Assembly (NCBI GenBank): GCA_014526335.1
Contig: JACTAT010000016.1
Span: forward strand, 6,582,995 to 6,646,994
Reading direction: 5' to 3'
DNA: 64,000 nt
Origin: Chrysaora quinquecirrha
Taxonomy: Eukaryota; Cnidaria; Scyphozoa; Semaeostomeae; Pelagiidae
Part shown: in pieces, positions 11,005-21,380 of the stretch
Position numbering within the stretch: the first letter of the stretch is position 1
How the letters are laid out: each line of letters opens with the position of its first letter
The notes under the pieces: model-generated
Databases searched by the model: none
The model's input: the letters and a program-made list of their open reading frames with translations, nothing else
What the model was told of the DNA's origin: nothing
Program-made: the position numbers and the translations under genes

Positions 11005-11780
11005 CGTAGCCTAGGGTACTATTATCTCTTAAAAATTAATCTCGCCAACGGTACCACTTGGAATATGCTGGCGGCAGATCCCTACTCAAAATTTCTATAC
11101 CCCCCGCGATTCAGTACTGGCCCAGCAGAGCCAAGAAAAAGTTACGGTCATACGGTTATTGACCGGAGGAAGGTCAACCAGAACCAAAGAAAATCTGATG
11201 CCACACCAAAGACACGCTATTTTTTATTGTTTAGTGAGGAAGGTTTTCAGCTAGGGGTATTTTTGCCTGGAGGAAGGTGGAACACTTTTCTGGACTCTGT
11301 GGCCCAGATGATTACTTTCCTGGGGTTTAAGGGGCCGATTATATGAGAGTTTTCAGCCCGGACTGGAATTTCAGCCCTGTTAAACGGGCTGCAAAGCAAA
11401 CTCTGCCCTCCTCTCCGGTCAATTCTCTGCAAAATTGATTTTGTGATTACATGAGATAATTTCAGCCCGGGCTGAAAACTCAGCCCGAGCTGGAATTCCA
11501 GCCCTCCTTCAGCTTGGCGGGCTAGGATTTCCAGCCCGCTTGAACGGGCTGAGATTTCTCATGTAATCGCAAATTTTTTCCAGCCCGGGCTAGGAACTCC
11601 TTTGCGCAAGCCCAGTTTGACTGTGGTTTTAGTTTCGTGTCAAAAAGTGTCAATTTTGGCGTCATTTGTCTTAGGTATTCGATTTCAGCCCGGCTGGAAA
11701 CGTTCATATAATCGCACGCCAATTCCAACCCGGCTAACCGAGCTTTCTTGGGTTGTTTAATTAATCGAGGACGAGGTCTA
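11005..11780. repeat. Dispersed repeat C, copy 2, with palindrome-rich insert
   Basis: The outer parts (11005-11110, 11295-11325 and 11740-11780) match 3690-3880. The middle, about 11340-11740, holds several palindromes of the type CAGCCCGGGCTG. It also has a pair of inverted segments containing GATTACATGAGA (about 11450) and TCTCATGTAATCGC (about 11558). This looks like a small nested foldback element that the copy at 3690 lacks. Confidence 0.7.
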
Positions 11781-11881
11781 AATCCCTTGACAATGACACA
11801 CCCTTCATGATTCCAGTCTTCATGGCCACGTGACCTTTCTGACCTCTGTCTGCCTGTGTCTGCACTGTACTTCCCCTTTTT

Positions 11882-12026
11882 TAGACTTACCCTAAGTCTA
11901 AATCTTTATTCATCCGAACACAAAGTCATACGAGTCAATTGATAGCGCTGCGAAGGAGACAATGAGAAAAGTGAACGGAGATTATTAGTGTTCGGATGAA
12001 TAAAGATTTAGACTTAGGTAAATCTA
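11882..12026. mobile_element. 145-bp MITE with about 40-bp inverted ends
   Basis: The ends are near-perfect inverted repeats. Left TAGACTTAC then CCTAAGTCTAAATCTTTATT and CATCCGAACAC; the right end is its reverse complement with one substitution and one missing base. The interior is only about 65 bp. A possible short duplication (CCCTTTT) flanks it, offset by one T on the left. Too small to encode anything; it would depend on an unseen autonomous partner. Confidence 0.85.
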
Positions 12027-12397
12027 CCCTTTTGCTCATTTCGTTTCGCTTTCGTTTTGAACTGCGTTTTGAAGATGAAGATTCTGTCTGAGGTTTAAAG
12101 GTTTGTGTTTTGAGTTTTCCAGTTATATTTTAGAAATAATCATAATTCCTGATGATACTGGGCTTGTTTTAGATCTTGAATATTTTCATGCATGTTTAGC
12201 AGGATCAGAATAGCAAAGATCGGAAATCACAAGTTGTTTGATTGAACTTGTCTAGGCCCATTGAAGGTGAAGATGAAATAGTGTTTGGAATAATTGCATA
12301 ATACAGGGCCAGCCTACTGAGAAGGTGGAAGTGTAGTATAACGTGGCAAGGACGTAGAACGTGAGAGTGAAGCCTTGAAGCTATGTTATTTGACCAA

Positions 12398-12422
12398 CCA
12401 TAGTCAATAGAAAACACTGGTC
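12398..12422 (+). repeat. P element left terminal inverted repeat
   Basis: Starts CCATAGTCAATAG and ends ACACTGGTC. It pairs with 17080-17104 in reverse complement with one mismatch (A/T at the tenth base). Confidence 0.92.
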
Positions 12423-12476
12423 AGGAATGGCGGCATAAATCAAAGGCGCAACTCTTTGATCGTATAATTGATTGAC

Positions 12477-12497
12477 CACGTGATCACAAGAGTGCAC
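12477..12497 (+). promoter_or_regulatory. Candidate subterminal transposase-binding site, left
   Basis: CACGTG followed at short distance by GTGCAC, 79 bp from the left tip. The same pair occurs in inverted orientation near the right tip (GTGCAC at 16984-16989, CACGTG at 16999-17004). P elements are known to have internal binding sites some tens of bases from each end. That this pair plays the role is inference. Confidence 0.4.
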
Positions 12498-12592
12498 ACC
12501 ATCTCGAAGTAATTTCGGTTTATATGTGAGTTGGTGCTGGCGAGTGAAGGATTTGTTTTACATATGACGATTTTAATAAGAGATTTGTTGAT

Positions 12593-15520
12593 ATGCCTGG
12601 TAAAAATTGTTCTGTTGTTGGTTGCGGTACGTGTAGACGAGAAAACGGAGTTGGAATCTTCAAACTGCCTGCTGGTTCAGACGATTTCAACAAGGCATGG
12701 AGAGCAAAAATCCTTTCCAAAATTACAAAAGATCGCGTTATTGACGCAGCGTTTAAAGAACGGATCGAGAATGACAAAGTTTACATTTGTGAAAAACACT
12801 TTGAGAAAGATGAAATAGAAATATGTAAGTATATAGTATATAACAAGTTGAATTTGAATAATCAGTATAGCATTTTTAATGGAATCTGATAGGCCTATTT
12901 AGGCCAAAAAAGCAACAAAAATAGCATACCTAGGTACCCACCTATCTACCTAACTGAATTAAGCTACTATACATAGATAGTCTAGTCCCCATTTTCTGAC
13001 TGGGTCCTCACCTGCTCAAATATAATAACCAAAATTCTTTACCAATCTTCATATTTTTATTCTATTTCCACAGTTGTATCAGAAAAGATGACAAAAAAAT
13101 TTCTGAAGAAGGGAGCCATTCCGTCTAAGCTGTTTCCTGTAAAGAGTATTTCTACTCCAGAGACAACTTCAAGACCCTCAAGAAAAGAAAGAGTTCAGAT
13201 CGCACCCACCCCAAAGAAGTCGTATCAAAGTTTCATTGAATTATGCAAGAGGACAAAAGCTCTGAAACTGAATGGTTGGCTGGTGCAGGAAAAAGGTGAC
13301 CGGTTGGTGCTGCAACAATGGGAAGAAGCATTCCTCATTCCAAAGTTTGAAATTACAATTGATGATAGTCTTGGATTCTCAGTTTCTGTTTTTTCTTGGC
13401 TGTTGCCTGTTACACACAAGATTTATTATGAACACAAGTGTTCAATACGTAATATCACAGTATCTGAACTCGTGAGAATAATTGAATCATTTCAAATTTG
13501 TGATGGTGTCTCTGAAAAGGTTATCAATGCAAATTTGATAAACCATGTTGTTCCTCGAAAAATTGATCCCCTCAGAGATGAATCTTTCCCATATGCAAGA
13601 CAGGAATATTCAAGATTTTTGGATTGTGAAATTTTGATTGAGGGGACACAATGCAGTGATTGTGCCTGTTTGGAAAAGAAACTTCAGTGGCAGAGGCAAA
13701 ACAAGGAAAGAAGCCTTTCAGTACCAGCAAAGCCTAATGCGCCAATTTCCATAACAGCACCTGTAAAAATCAAGCTAGCATTGCAGCAGCAACGGCTCAA
13801 GTGTGCACAATTAGAGGAGAAGTTGAAGGAGATGGATGCTGAATTGAAAAAAAATGCTGTTCCAATAAGTGAATATCTTGGAGAAGATATAATAAATATA
13901 TTTCACGACTGTGGTGACAATGTAACACCGTTTATGAAACTTTTCTGGCAAGAGCAGCAAAAACTTGCTCAAAGGTCAAGTAAAGGGTTTAGATTTCACC
14001 CTATGATAATTAGATATTGCCTATCTCTGGCATCAAAATCGCCATCATGCTATGATGAATTAAGAAACAGTAAGATATTACGTCTGCCGAGCAGAAGAAC
14101 ATTAAGAGACTATAAAAACTGGGTGAGACCAAAAAGAGGGTTCAACTGTGACATAGTATCTGAGTTAACAGAAGTAACAACAGATTTCTTTGATACCCAG
14201 AGATTTGTAATTCTCATTTTTGATGAGATGAAAATCCAATCAAATCTTGTTTTTGAGAAATCAACTGGGGAACTTATAGGATTTCTGGACCTTGGAGACC
14301 CAGATGTCAACTACGCTAATTTGGAAAAGGTGGAAAAGTTGGCTACACATGTTTTAGCCTTTATAGTTAGAGGTGTTGCAGTCAAACTTGAATTTCCACT
14401 AGCACATTTTGCTACAGATGGGGCTACAGCAGCCCAAATTATGGCACTGTTCTGGGAAGCAGTTTCCATTCTTGAGCTTACCTGCAATTTATGGGTAATT
14501 GCAGCAGCTGCAGATGGAGCGTCCCCAAACAGGAAATTCTTTCGCCTCCATTCCCAACTAGATGGTGATTGTGGAAAAGATGTTGTTCATAGAGCCATAA
14601 ATATCTACGACCCATCACGCTACATCTACTTTTTTGCTGATGCACCACATCTAATGAAAACGGCAAGAAATTGCCTTTCAAATTCAGGAGCTGGTAAATG
14701 CTCAAGATACATGTGGAACAGTGGCTTGTCCCTGATTTGGAAGCACATCTCTGACATGTATTATGCAGATTTAGAGAGGGAGCTAAAGCTTCTCCCAAAG
14801 CTGACATATGAACATATAAACTTGAGTTGCTTCTCTGTGATGCGTGTTAATCTGGCCGTCCAGGTTCTGAGCTCCAAAGTGTCATCAGTCATAACCAAGT
14901 TTGGACCCCCCGAAGCAGCTGAAACTGCAAAATACTGCAAGATGATGGACAAGTTCTTTGACTGTCTTAATGTCAGAAGTCCAAATGAATTCAAAGCAAA
15001 GAGAAAAGAAGACCTAAAGCCATACACAAGTATGCAGGATGAAAGATTTGCATGGCTTCAAGGAGATTTCCTCAAATATTTCAAAGATTGGGAGGAAAGT
15101 ATCAAAAAAAGGCATGACAAGAAATACTCTGAAAGTGAAAAATCACGAATGTTTATTTCAAGACAAACCCACGAAGGCTTACAGATCACTGCACACTCAG
15201 CTGTTGAAGCAACAAAGTACCTGCTAAGTCAAGGAACTGAGTATGTCCTAACTGAGAGGTTCAATCAAGATCCAGTAGAGGAGTACTTTGGGTATCAAAG
15301 AAAGATGGGAAGACGAAATGATAATCCGGATCTAAGGAGCTTTGGTTATAATGACAATTCAATCAGGATTCAGAGAAGGTTGACATCTGTTGCTGGAAAC
15401 ACGCGTGGCAAACATTCAGGCACTAAAACAAAATGGATTGGAGTAGATGAAAGAGCACTTAGAAAAGAAAAAATAATAGAACAAACTGCAACTGAATTTA
15501 TTAACTCAATTACATTTTAA
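12593..15520 (+). CDS. THAP-domain P-element transposase (2 exons)
   Basis: Predicted join 12593-12824 and 13074-15520, 892 residues. The intron has GTAAGT at 12825 and a TTTCCACAG acceptor ending at 13073, and the frame stays open across it. Residues 1-80 form a C2CH THAP zinc finger: Cys6 and Cys11, the conserved Trp in KAWRAK, FKLP, and the ICEKHF Cys/His pair. This fold binds DNA at element ends. A basic and coiled-coil stretch with two CxC-type Cys pairs follows at about 200-345. The RNase H-like catalytic core of P transposases then shows three likely metal-binding acidic residues: Asp about 461 (LIFDEMKI), Asp about 600 (FADAPHLMK, the family's D-x-PHLxK motif) and Glu about 813 (DPVEEYFGYQRK). 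A GTP-binding insertion is usual between the last two. The protein ends only about 80 residues after the Glu, earlier than long family members. It would excise and insert the element in the nucleus. Confidence 0.9.
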
Positions 15521-15543
15521 AATGTAGAAGTTGCTTCAATTGT

Positions 15544-16958
15544 TTATTCAAGATTCTTCTGTTCATTTGATTTCTTTTCTTCAGAATATTTTTGTTTCAA
15601 ATTGCTTCTTAAAGCTTTTGCTTTCCCTTGTTTTGCTTTATGTTTATATTTTTGAACCACATCCTTAGCATAGGAGAAACACCTCACTTGAATAAAAAGT
15701 TTCAATATACAGGCCAAGAGATCCTCTGCTGTGGAATCCTCGTACTTGCAAGAAGATGATTCACAAAGCATTGTGAAGTTTGATTTTATATCTACATTTT
15801 TTAAACTTTTAGACAAAATTTCTGACTTGTTTATTGCTTTCAAGTTGCTTTGGCTGCTCAGATGGGCTCTGAACACGTTTTCAGCCCCTGAAAGCATATT
15901 TTGAGCAGTGATGCTTATTTTCCATAGTCCACCTCGGTCAAGGCATTCAATCAGTTTTTGAGGATGGTCATCTCTAATTTCAGTTGCTTTAGCTGCCTCT
16001 AATATTGCCAGTGACTGGCACATTTCAGAATCGTGTCTTTGTTTATACTTCATTCTTTTGTGAAGTTTGTGGAAAATGTACCCACCAAGATACTGTAATC
16101 CACAAACTTCCACATCTGTTATTGGCTGTTGCACATATGTAGCAGTGGTTTTTTGTAAGGAATTCTCTTTGTAAAAAGAGATAAGTCTGTTAGCCACTCT
16201 GGTACAGAGAAGGGTAGCTGCTTTTCTTGATATTGATGGGAAGAAGAACTCAGCTTTCAAAGGAACCAAGCCATAGAAATCAGTATAGAACTTTTCTGCA
16301 TTTCCAGATGAAGATAACGAATCGTAGAGGATTGATATTTGTTTGAAGCTATGGTCATCTTCATTGTAACTTGCTTGAAAAGTTTCCATTTCTCTCCTGA
16401 TGTTCTCGGGATAACACTTATTTTCAGCAAGTCCATTAGCTACTGCTTTGACAATAGTGTTATATTCTGCAACAGATATCGAAGCAGAGGTTCTGCTTGA
16501 GGGGCCATCATTTGCACTGCCGTCGTTGTGTTTTGCAGCGCAATGTCTTGAAAGCCCAGCCTTGGATTTGCACACTTTGCTGCAAAAACTGCATGTAAAA
16601 ACATCTTGCTGGACCTAGAATCGAAAGAATACCCGTCAAAACAGAATGTTATAAGTTAAAATCTTCTTTTGTTCACAATACCGTTCGTAAAAGTAAACTA
16701 ATGCCTAATCAACTGGCTGTATAAATTTCCATATCTAGAAGCCTATCAGCCGTTTAGGCCCATAATATAGCAAGTCGGCTTTACCGATCAAAAGCTTGTA
16801 TTCTAAACAAAATTTTTACCGTATAAAGCAAACTATTTTGTTACCTCATCGACTTGGTCATCAATCATATTCTGAAAAGCCTCATCTTCCTCCAACAGTT
16901 CCAAAATCGCATCCAAATCATCTCCATTTATCACTGACTCCATCTCAAAAACTACCAT
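15544..16958 (-). CDS. C2H2 zinc-finger protein of the P element, with transposase C-terminal-like region (2 exons)
   Basis: Predicted join, minus strand, 16958-16845 and 16614-15544, 394 residues. The splice sites are GAG|GTAACA and TTCTAG|GTCC, phase 0. An in-frame stop precedes the ATG; a second Met at 16943 is an alternative start. Residues 1-38 are acidic. A classical C2H2 finger follows at residues 46-67 (C-x2-C-x12-H-x4-H), then a Ser-rich linker and a helical region. The segment LQYLGGYIFHKL ... DRGGLW ... AENVFR resembles, from memory, the region that usually follows the RNase H core within single-chain THAP/P-type transposases. The C-terminus is Lys-rich and may act as a nuclear signal. 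The AATAAA overlaps its stop codon, so its transcript ends almost exactly where the transposase gene ends. The role is unknown: a second transposase subunit, a repressor or a DNA-binding accessory are all possible. Confidence 0.8.
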
Positions 16959-16983
16959 CACACACAGATGATAGAAGAAACTT

Positions 16984-17004
16984 GTGCACCTTCAGCGTCA
17001 CGTG
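16984..17004 (-). promoter_or_regulatory. Candidate subterminal transposase-binding site, right
   Basis: Mirror of the left site: GTGCAC then CACGTG, 100 bp from the right tip, in inverted orientation to the pair at 12477-12497. Confidence 0.4.
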
Positions 17005-17079
17005 ACATCATTATTCAACATTGTCGGTCAAAAAGAAGCGGCACTTTTGAACTTCCTTTGATACACATGCCGCTTTCCA

Positions 17080-17104
17080 GACCAGTGTTTTCTAATGACT
17101 ATGG
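17080..17104 (-). repeat. P element right terminal inverted repeat
   Basis: Ends GACTATGG on the plus strand and pairs with 12398-12422. The flank after it (ACTAGTGG) does not repeat the left flank (TTGACCAA). Confidence 0.92.
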
Positions 17105-17249
17105 ACTAGTGGTGTAGCCGTTCTAATGAGGAGGTCACGTTATGGGTTCGTGTTATTTCTTATTATGCAGTAGTAGATAGATATAATATCAAAGATGGGG
17201 AGGTTGGGCTATTTAGGGTTACGGGTTTGAGGTATTTTGCTGATGTAAA

Positions 17250-18590
17250 TATGCGTTCCTGCCCCTCTGATAAACGGGGCTGTCATGGGTTGGGGTTATT
17301 GTGTTTTTCCCCTTCTAATCAACGGGGATATCATGGGTTGTGTGTATGGGGTTCTTGCTCTTCTGATAAACGGGTGATGTCATGTGTTGGGCTTATCGTG
17401 TTGTTGCCCTTCTCATAAGCGGGGATGTGATGGCTTGGGCTTATTGTGTTCATGCCCTTCTGATAAACAGGCAATGTCATGGGTTGGGGTTATTGTGTTC
17501 TTGCCCTTCCGATAAACGGGCAATGTTGTGGGTTGGGGTTATTGTGTTGTTGCCCTTCTGATAGACGGGCAATGTCATGGGTTGGGGTTATTGTGTTCCT
17601 GCCCTTCCGATAAACGGGCAATGTCATGGGTTGGGGTTATTGTGTTCTTGCCCGTCTTATAAACGGGTAATGTTGTGGGTTGGGGTTATTGTTTTCTTGC
17701 CGTTGTCTCCATGTCCTTCTGATAAACGGGCAATGTCATGGGTTGGGCTTATTGTATTCGTGCCCTTCTGATAAACGGGCGATGTTGTGGGTCGGGCTTA
17801 TTGTGTTCTTGCCCTTCTAATAAACGGGGATGTCATGGGGTGGTGTTTTTGTGTTGTTGCCTTTATAATAAACGGGGGATGTTATGGCTTGGACTTATCG
17901 TGTTCATGCCCTTCTGATAAACGGGCAATGTCATGGGTTGGGGTTATTGTGTTCCTGCCCTTCCGATAAACGGGCAATGTCATGGGTTGGGGTTATTGTG
18001 TTCTTGCCCGTCTTATAAACGGGTAATGTTGTGGGTTAGGGTTATTGTTTTCTTGCCGTTGTCTCCATGTCCTTCTGATAAACGGGCAATGTCATGGGTT
18101 GGGCTTATTGTATTCGTGCCCTTCTGATAAACGGGCGATGTTGTGGGTCGGGCTTATTGTGTTCTTGCCCTTCTAATAAACGGGATGTGATGGGGTGGTG
18201 TTTTGTGTTGTTGCCTTTATAATAAACGGGGATGTTATGGCTTGGACTTATCGTGTTCATGCCCTTCTGATAAACGGGCAATGTCATGGGTTGGGGTTAT
18301 TGTGTTCATGCCCTTCTGATAAACGGGCAATGTCATGGGTTGGGGTTATTGTGTTCTTGCCCTTCTGATAAACGGGTAATGTTGTGGGTTGGGGTTATTG
18401 TTTTCTTGCCGTTGTGTGCATGCCCTTCTGATAAACGGGCAATGTCATGGGTTGGGCTTATTGTATTCGTGCCCTTCTGATAAACGGGCAATGTTGTGGG
18501 TCGGGCTTATTGTGTTCTTGCCCTTCTAATAAACGGGATGTGATGGGGTGGTGTTTTTGTGTTGTTGCCTTTATAATAAACGGGGAGAAA
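17250..18590. repeat. About 50-bp minisatellite with higher-order duplication
   Basis: About 26 units built on CCTTCTGATAAACGGG, CAATGTCATGGGTTG and TTATTGTGTTCTTG. Blocks of about seven units recur nearly identically at 17577, 17933 and 18286, a spacing of about 355 bp. Recent growth was therefore by block duplication and not by single units. Short open frames repeat with the blocks and are not called as genes. Confidence 0.93.
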
Positions 18591-18840
18591 CCAAGATTTA
18601 ATTTATCACACAATAATTCACATTGTATCATACAACCATCAACCTATTAAGATCATTGTAAGTGTAAACAATGGTAACATTTTAAGGCACACTATTTCCA
18701 AAATAACCTATAAAATAACATAGAAACCAAGATTCCTTTTATAGAACATTAATTAACATTGTCTAATACAAGCAGCTTAGGATGATTGTAAATAGTGTAA
18801 AGAATATTAACATTTCACAGGACACTATCTCCAACACCAG
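18590..18840. repeat. Two-copy tandem repeat, about 135 bp
   Basis: AAACCAAGATT...CACACTATTTCC and AAACCAAGATT...GACACTATCTCC follow each other. The copies differ by small gaps and substitutions. Confidence 0.7.
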
Positions 18841-18950
18841 GGGGGGCATAGAAATTTTGCAGCACTTGATGCAGTTTACAAAACAAGCATGCTGCATCAA
18901 GACAAGCTAATATGATGGGGAGGAGCTTTCATGTGCATAAAACCCACCTC

Positions 18951-19305
18951 TCTCATTTGATCTAAACCATCTTCGTGTTTTCATGCAAGGGGGGTGTGCA
19001 CAAAAAATGACCAGAGAGCAACGAAAAGTCATTCATGAGATATCTAATTTTCAAGGTGGAAATGCAAGCAGACAGGCATGCTGATTATCTCGGGCATGCA
19101 AGTGAAAGGTAACTGATTCTTGCAAAGAATGGTTTCCTCTTTCATTTGATCTAAACCAGCTTTGTGTTTTCATGCAAGGGGGGTGTGCACAAAAAATGAC
19201 CACAGAGCAACACAAAGTCATTCATGAGATATCTAATTTTCGAGGTGGAAATACGAGCAGACAGCCATGCTGATTATCTCAGACATGCAAGTGAAAGGTG
19301 TCCCC
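18951..19305. repeat. Two-copy tandem repeat, about 189 bp
   Basis: CATTTGATCTAAACCA at 18954 and 19143 each begin a block containing ATGCAAGGGGGGTGTGCACA, AGATATCTAATTTTC and GAAATG/GAAATA..GCAGACAG. The copies are about 90 percent alike by eye. Confidence 0.85.
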
Positions 19306-20363
19306 AAATTGATGGTCCTCACAGAGCATACATGTGTAACAACCCAGTACAGATGTATTATCTTACAATGTATGTAATACTCTGCACACATTTGTAATCT
19401 CTAGCTGTACTTGAGTAGCCTGGATCAGCTGCCCCCATCCTAACCTACATGCAAGGGTGAATGTAAATATAGAGCTAGCCTAAGTTACTCTAACTGATTC
19501 ACTGAATGACTGAATAAGGACCTTCAAATGCACCATGGAATAAAAGCACATGAATTATACAGATATGAAGATATCATGAAGAATATTATAATTTGTCCAT
19601 AAATACACATTTTTTTGTATAAGAATAACTTAATTTTTGCAGAGCCTGGATTATTCTTAAAATTTTTCCGTGAAAAAACGCAAAGACATACAAATTTGTC
19701 TTCATGAAGCTTGAGTCTGGGACTATTCTTAAATCATTCTTCAATTTCAGTGATTTCGAGCCTAAATATTCGTACCTATAAAAAAAGTGTGTATTTGAAT
19801 AGTTTCTCAAGAAGTTTCTTGCAAAATTGCTGTCATGCATATACCTTTAGTTCACTAGAAATCTCGTACACGTTTGTAAATAGTGAAATGCCTTTCAAAA
19901 ATCATTGCACCTAATGACAGGTACTGAATAGAAGAACGACCCAGCCACCAGCCCTCCGGCCACCGCCGTGGTTCGAGATTTCAGTGATGAATATAACAGA
20001 AAATGGCCTAGGCCATCACTCCCAAAAATCGGACGGAGCGGCGCTTTCATTTTTTGTGCTGAAATCTCATCAAAAAAGCTAAAATTTGATATGGAATCTA
20101 CCCAGGAGTCATTCATACCTGTCTGCAGCATTTTCCCTGAGAAAATATAGGCAGAAAGGGTTCAAGATCACGGATAGTTCAAGACGACAAGCAAATCCAG
20201 TGTATCAGTAACACATTTGAAACACCGAGCAAAGCCACGTTGAAGACCATTTTTTGCAAGAGACACTTGACAAGATATTTCTTCTCTCGGTCGGAGACAC
20301 TTTTGATATCTTAAAACCAGTCTAGCTGCCATTCTTGACGCGATTCTGCAACCCTCTCTCAAA
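19306..20363. other. Upstream region of the NLR-like gene; no clear element
   Basis: AT-rich intergenic DNA before the predicted first exon. Its downstream part would hold the promoter and 5' UTR. No clear TATA box or initiator can be supported from sequence alone. A stretch at 19590-19900 has several short GAGCCT.. and TATTCTTAAA motifs repeated but no consistent unit. Confidence 0.4.
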
Positions 20364-20418
20364 ATGGAGTCGCAACTGTCCGTCATTACCGAAGGCCTAC
20401 AAGATTTGAGAACAATGG
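20364..20418 (+). CDS. NLR-like gene exon 1
   Basis: ATG in an AAAATGG context, 18 codons (MESQLSVITEG...) plus one base, then GTAATT. The phase matches the next exon, whose first codon is completed by GG at 22527. The exon is short, so the call rests mainly on phase agreement. No transcript evidence can be consulted. Confidence 0.55.
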
Positions 20419-20869
20419 GTAATTAGAATCTAATTTTCGAACATTAATATTGTTTTCTCCGCAGTCTTTTATCCAAAAACAAAAGAGTATTGTCACGCAT
20501 AACAATCACGGTATCTGTAGGCTGTAGGCAGCCTACCCTGGAACAGCTTTAGCTGGCCCTGTATTATGCAATTATGCCTAGTGTTTCAGGGCCACTCAGT
20601 ACTAGGTTAACTAATCGAGACCTCTACCCTGGCTGTGATGCTACCATTGGCTCGAACCCTGACCATACTGAGCACCTGACCTGACACCAAAGTCAAGTCA
20701 GCTAAATTACACGACGACGCCACAGCCCAACATGAAAATGACATCATTTTTAACAAATCGCAATTTTTTGGAAAATCTGCAGGAGGAACCCCAAAATTTT
20801 TTTTCACATTCCACCTCACCTTTCTTGGGGCGTAGATTTGGAAAATTGCGTCCAAAATATCCCCTTAAA

Positions 20870-21380
20870 TACGTAAATAGACATTAATACTGGCATTTTC
20901 ATACTGATCAGGCCAGGGTGGAATCCATGCTATCTTTACGCGGGAGATTACGCCAATGAAAACTGCTTTCACCCCAAACGAAACAATAGATCCATTGTTC
21001 TATCAGAAATATAGTAATGTTTGCTATTGTTTTCTGAAAGATACACGCCAGTACGCCAACAATTTTCCAAACTCCAAGCCGGATTTCTCTGGCGTAGGCT
21101 ACATGGATTCCACCCTATCAGGAGTAAAATTTACAGAAGCAATTTTTCTGTTTTCATCCGGATTGGGCTTCTGTCATCCCAATAGCTTTATACATTTTAT
21201 TGATTAACATCTCGAATTCCCAAGTAATTTATTGACCGGCTTGCTATGTTAGGTGAACATCTAATAGGAGAACATAATCCTGGAAAGCAAAGCAAGTGTG
21301 TTTACAACTTTAACCTGCTATTCCTACCCTGGGCTGAGACCCCAAGCACAAATGGCGCAGTACTAACCATTACATGACGA
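20870..21380 (+). repeat. Dispersed repeat B, copy 3, interrupted by a MITE
   Basis: Matches 2390-2650 on either side of a 204-bp insertion. The shared sequence runs AATACGTAAATAGACATT ... TGATCAGG, then resumes with TCAGGAGTAAAATTTACAG. Confidence 0.85.
20913..21116. mobile_element. 204-bp MITE with resolved empty site
   Basis: Ends carry the inverted repeat AGGGTGGAATCCATG (20915-20929) and its exact reverse complement (21102-21116). ATCAGG stands on both sides (20907-20912 and 21117-21122), while the copy of the host repeat at 2390 has it once. That supports a 6-bp target duplication, allowing for two extra C at the left tip. Non-coding. Confidence 0.85.

Larger units (their letters stand above)
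12398..17104. mobile_element. P-superfamily DNA transposon with two convergent genes
   Basis: A 4.7-kb element bounded by 25-bp terminal inverted repeats with a single mismatch. Weaker similarity continues inward for about 25 bp on each side (shared GCGGCAT and ATCAAAGG). It encodes a THAP/RNase H-like transposase on the plus strand and, tail to tail with a 23-bp gap between stop codons, a C2H2 zinc-finger protein on the minus strand. Both genes have one intron with clean GT/AG borders and intact frames. The element may therefore be young or under selection. No 8-bp target duplication of the kind made by P elements is visible at either end, which is odd for a recent insertion. It may reflect later rearrangement or ends that I placed slightly wrong. 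Confidence 0.88.

Noticed and set aside
17227..18650. Small Cys/Gly-rich peptides
   Set aside because: Identical frames recur with the repeat blocks; by-product of the minisatellite.
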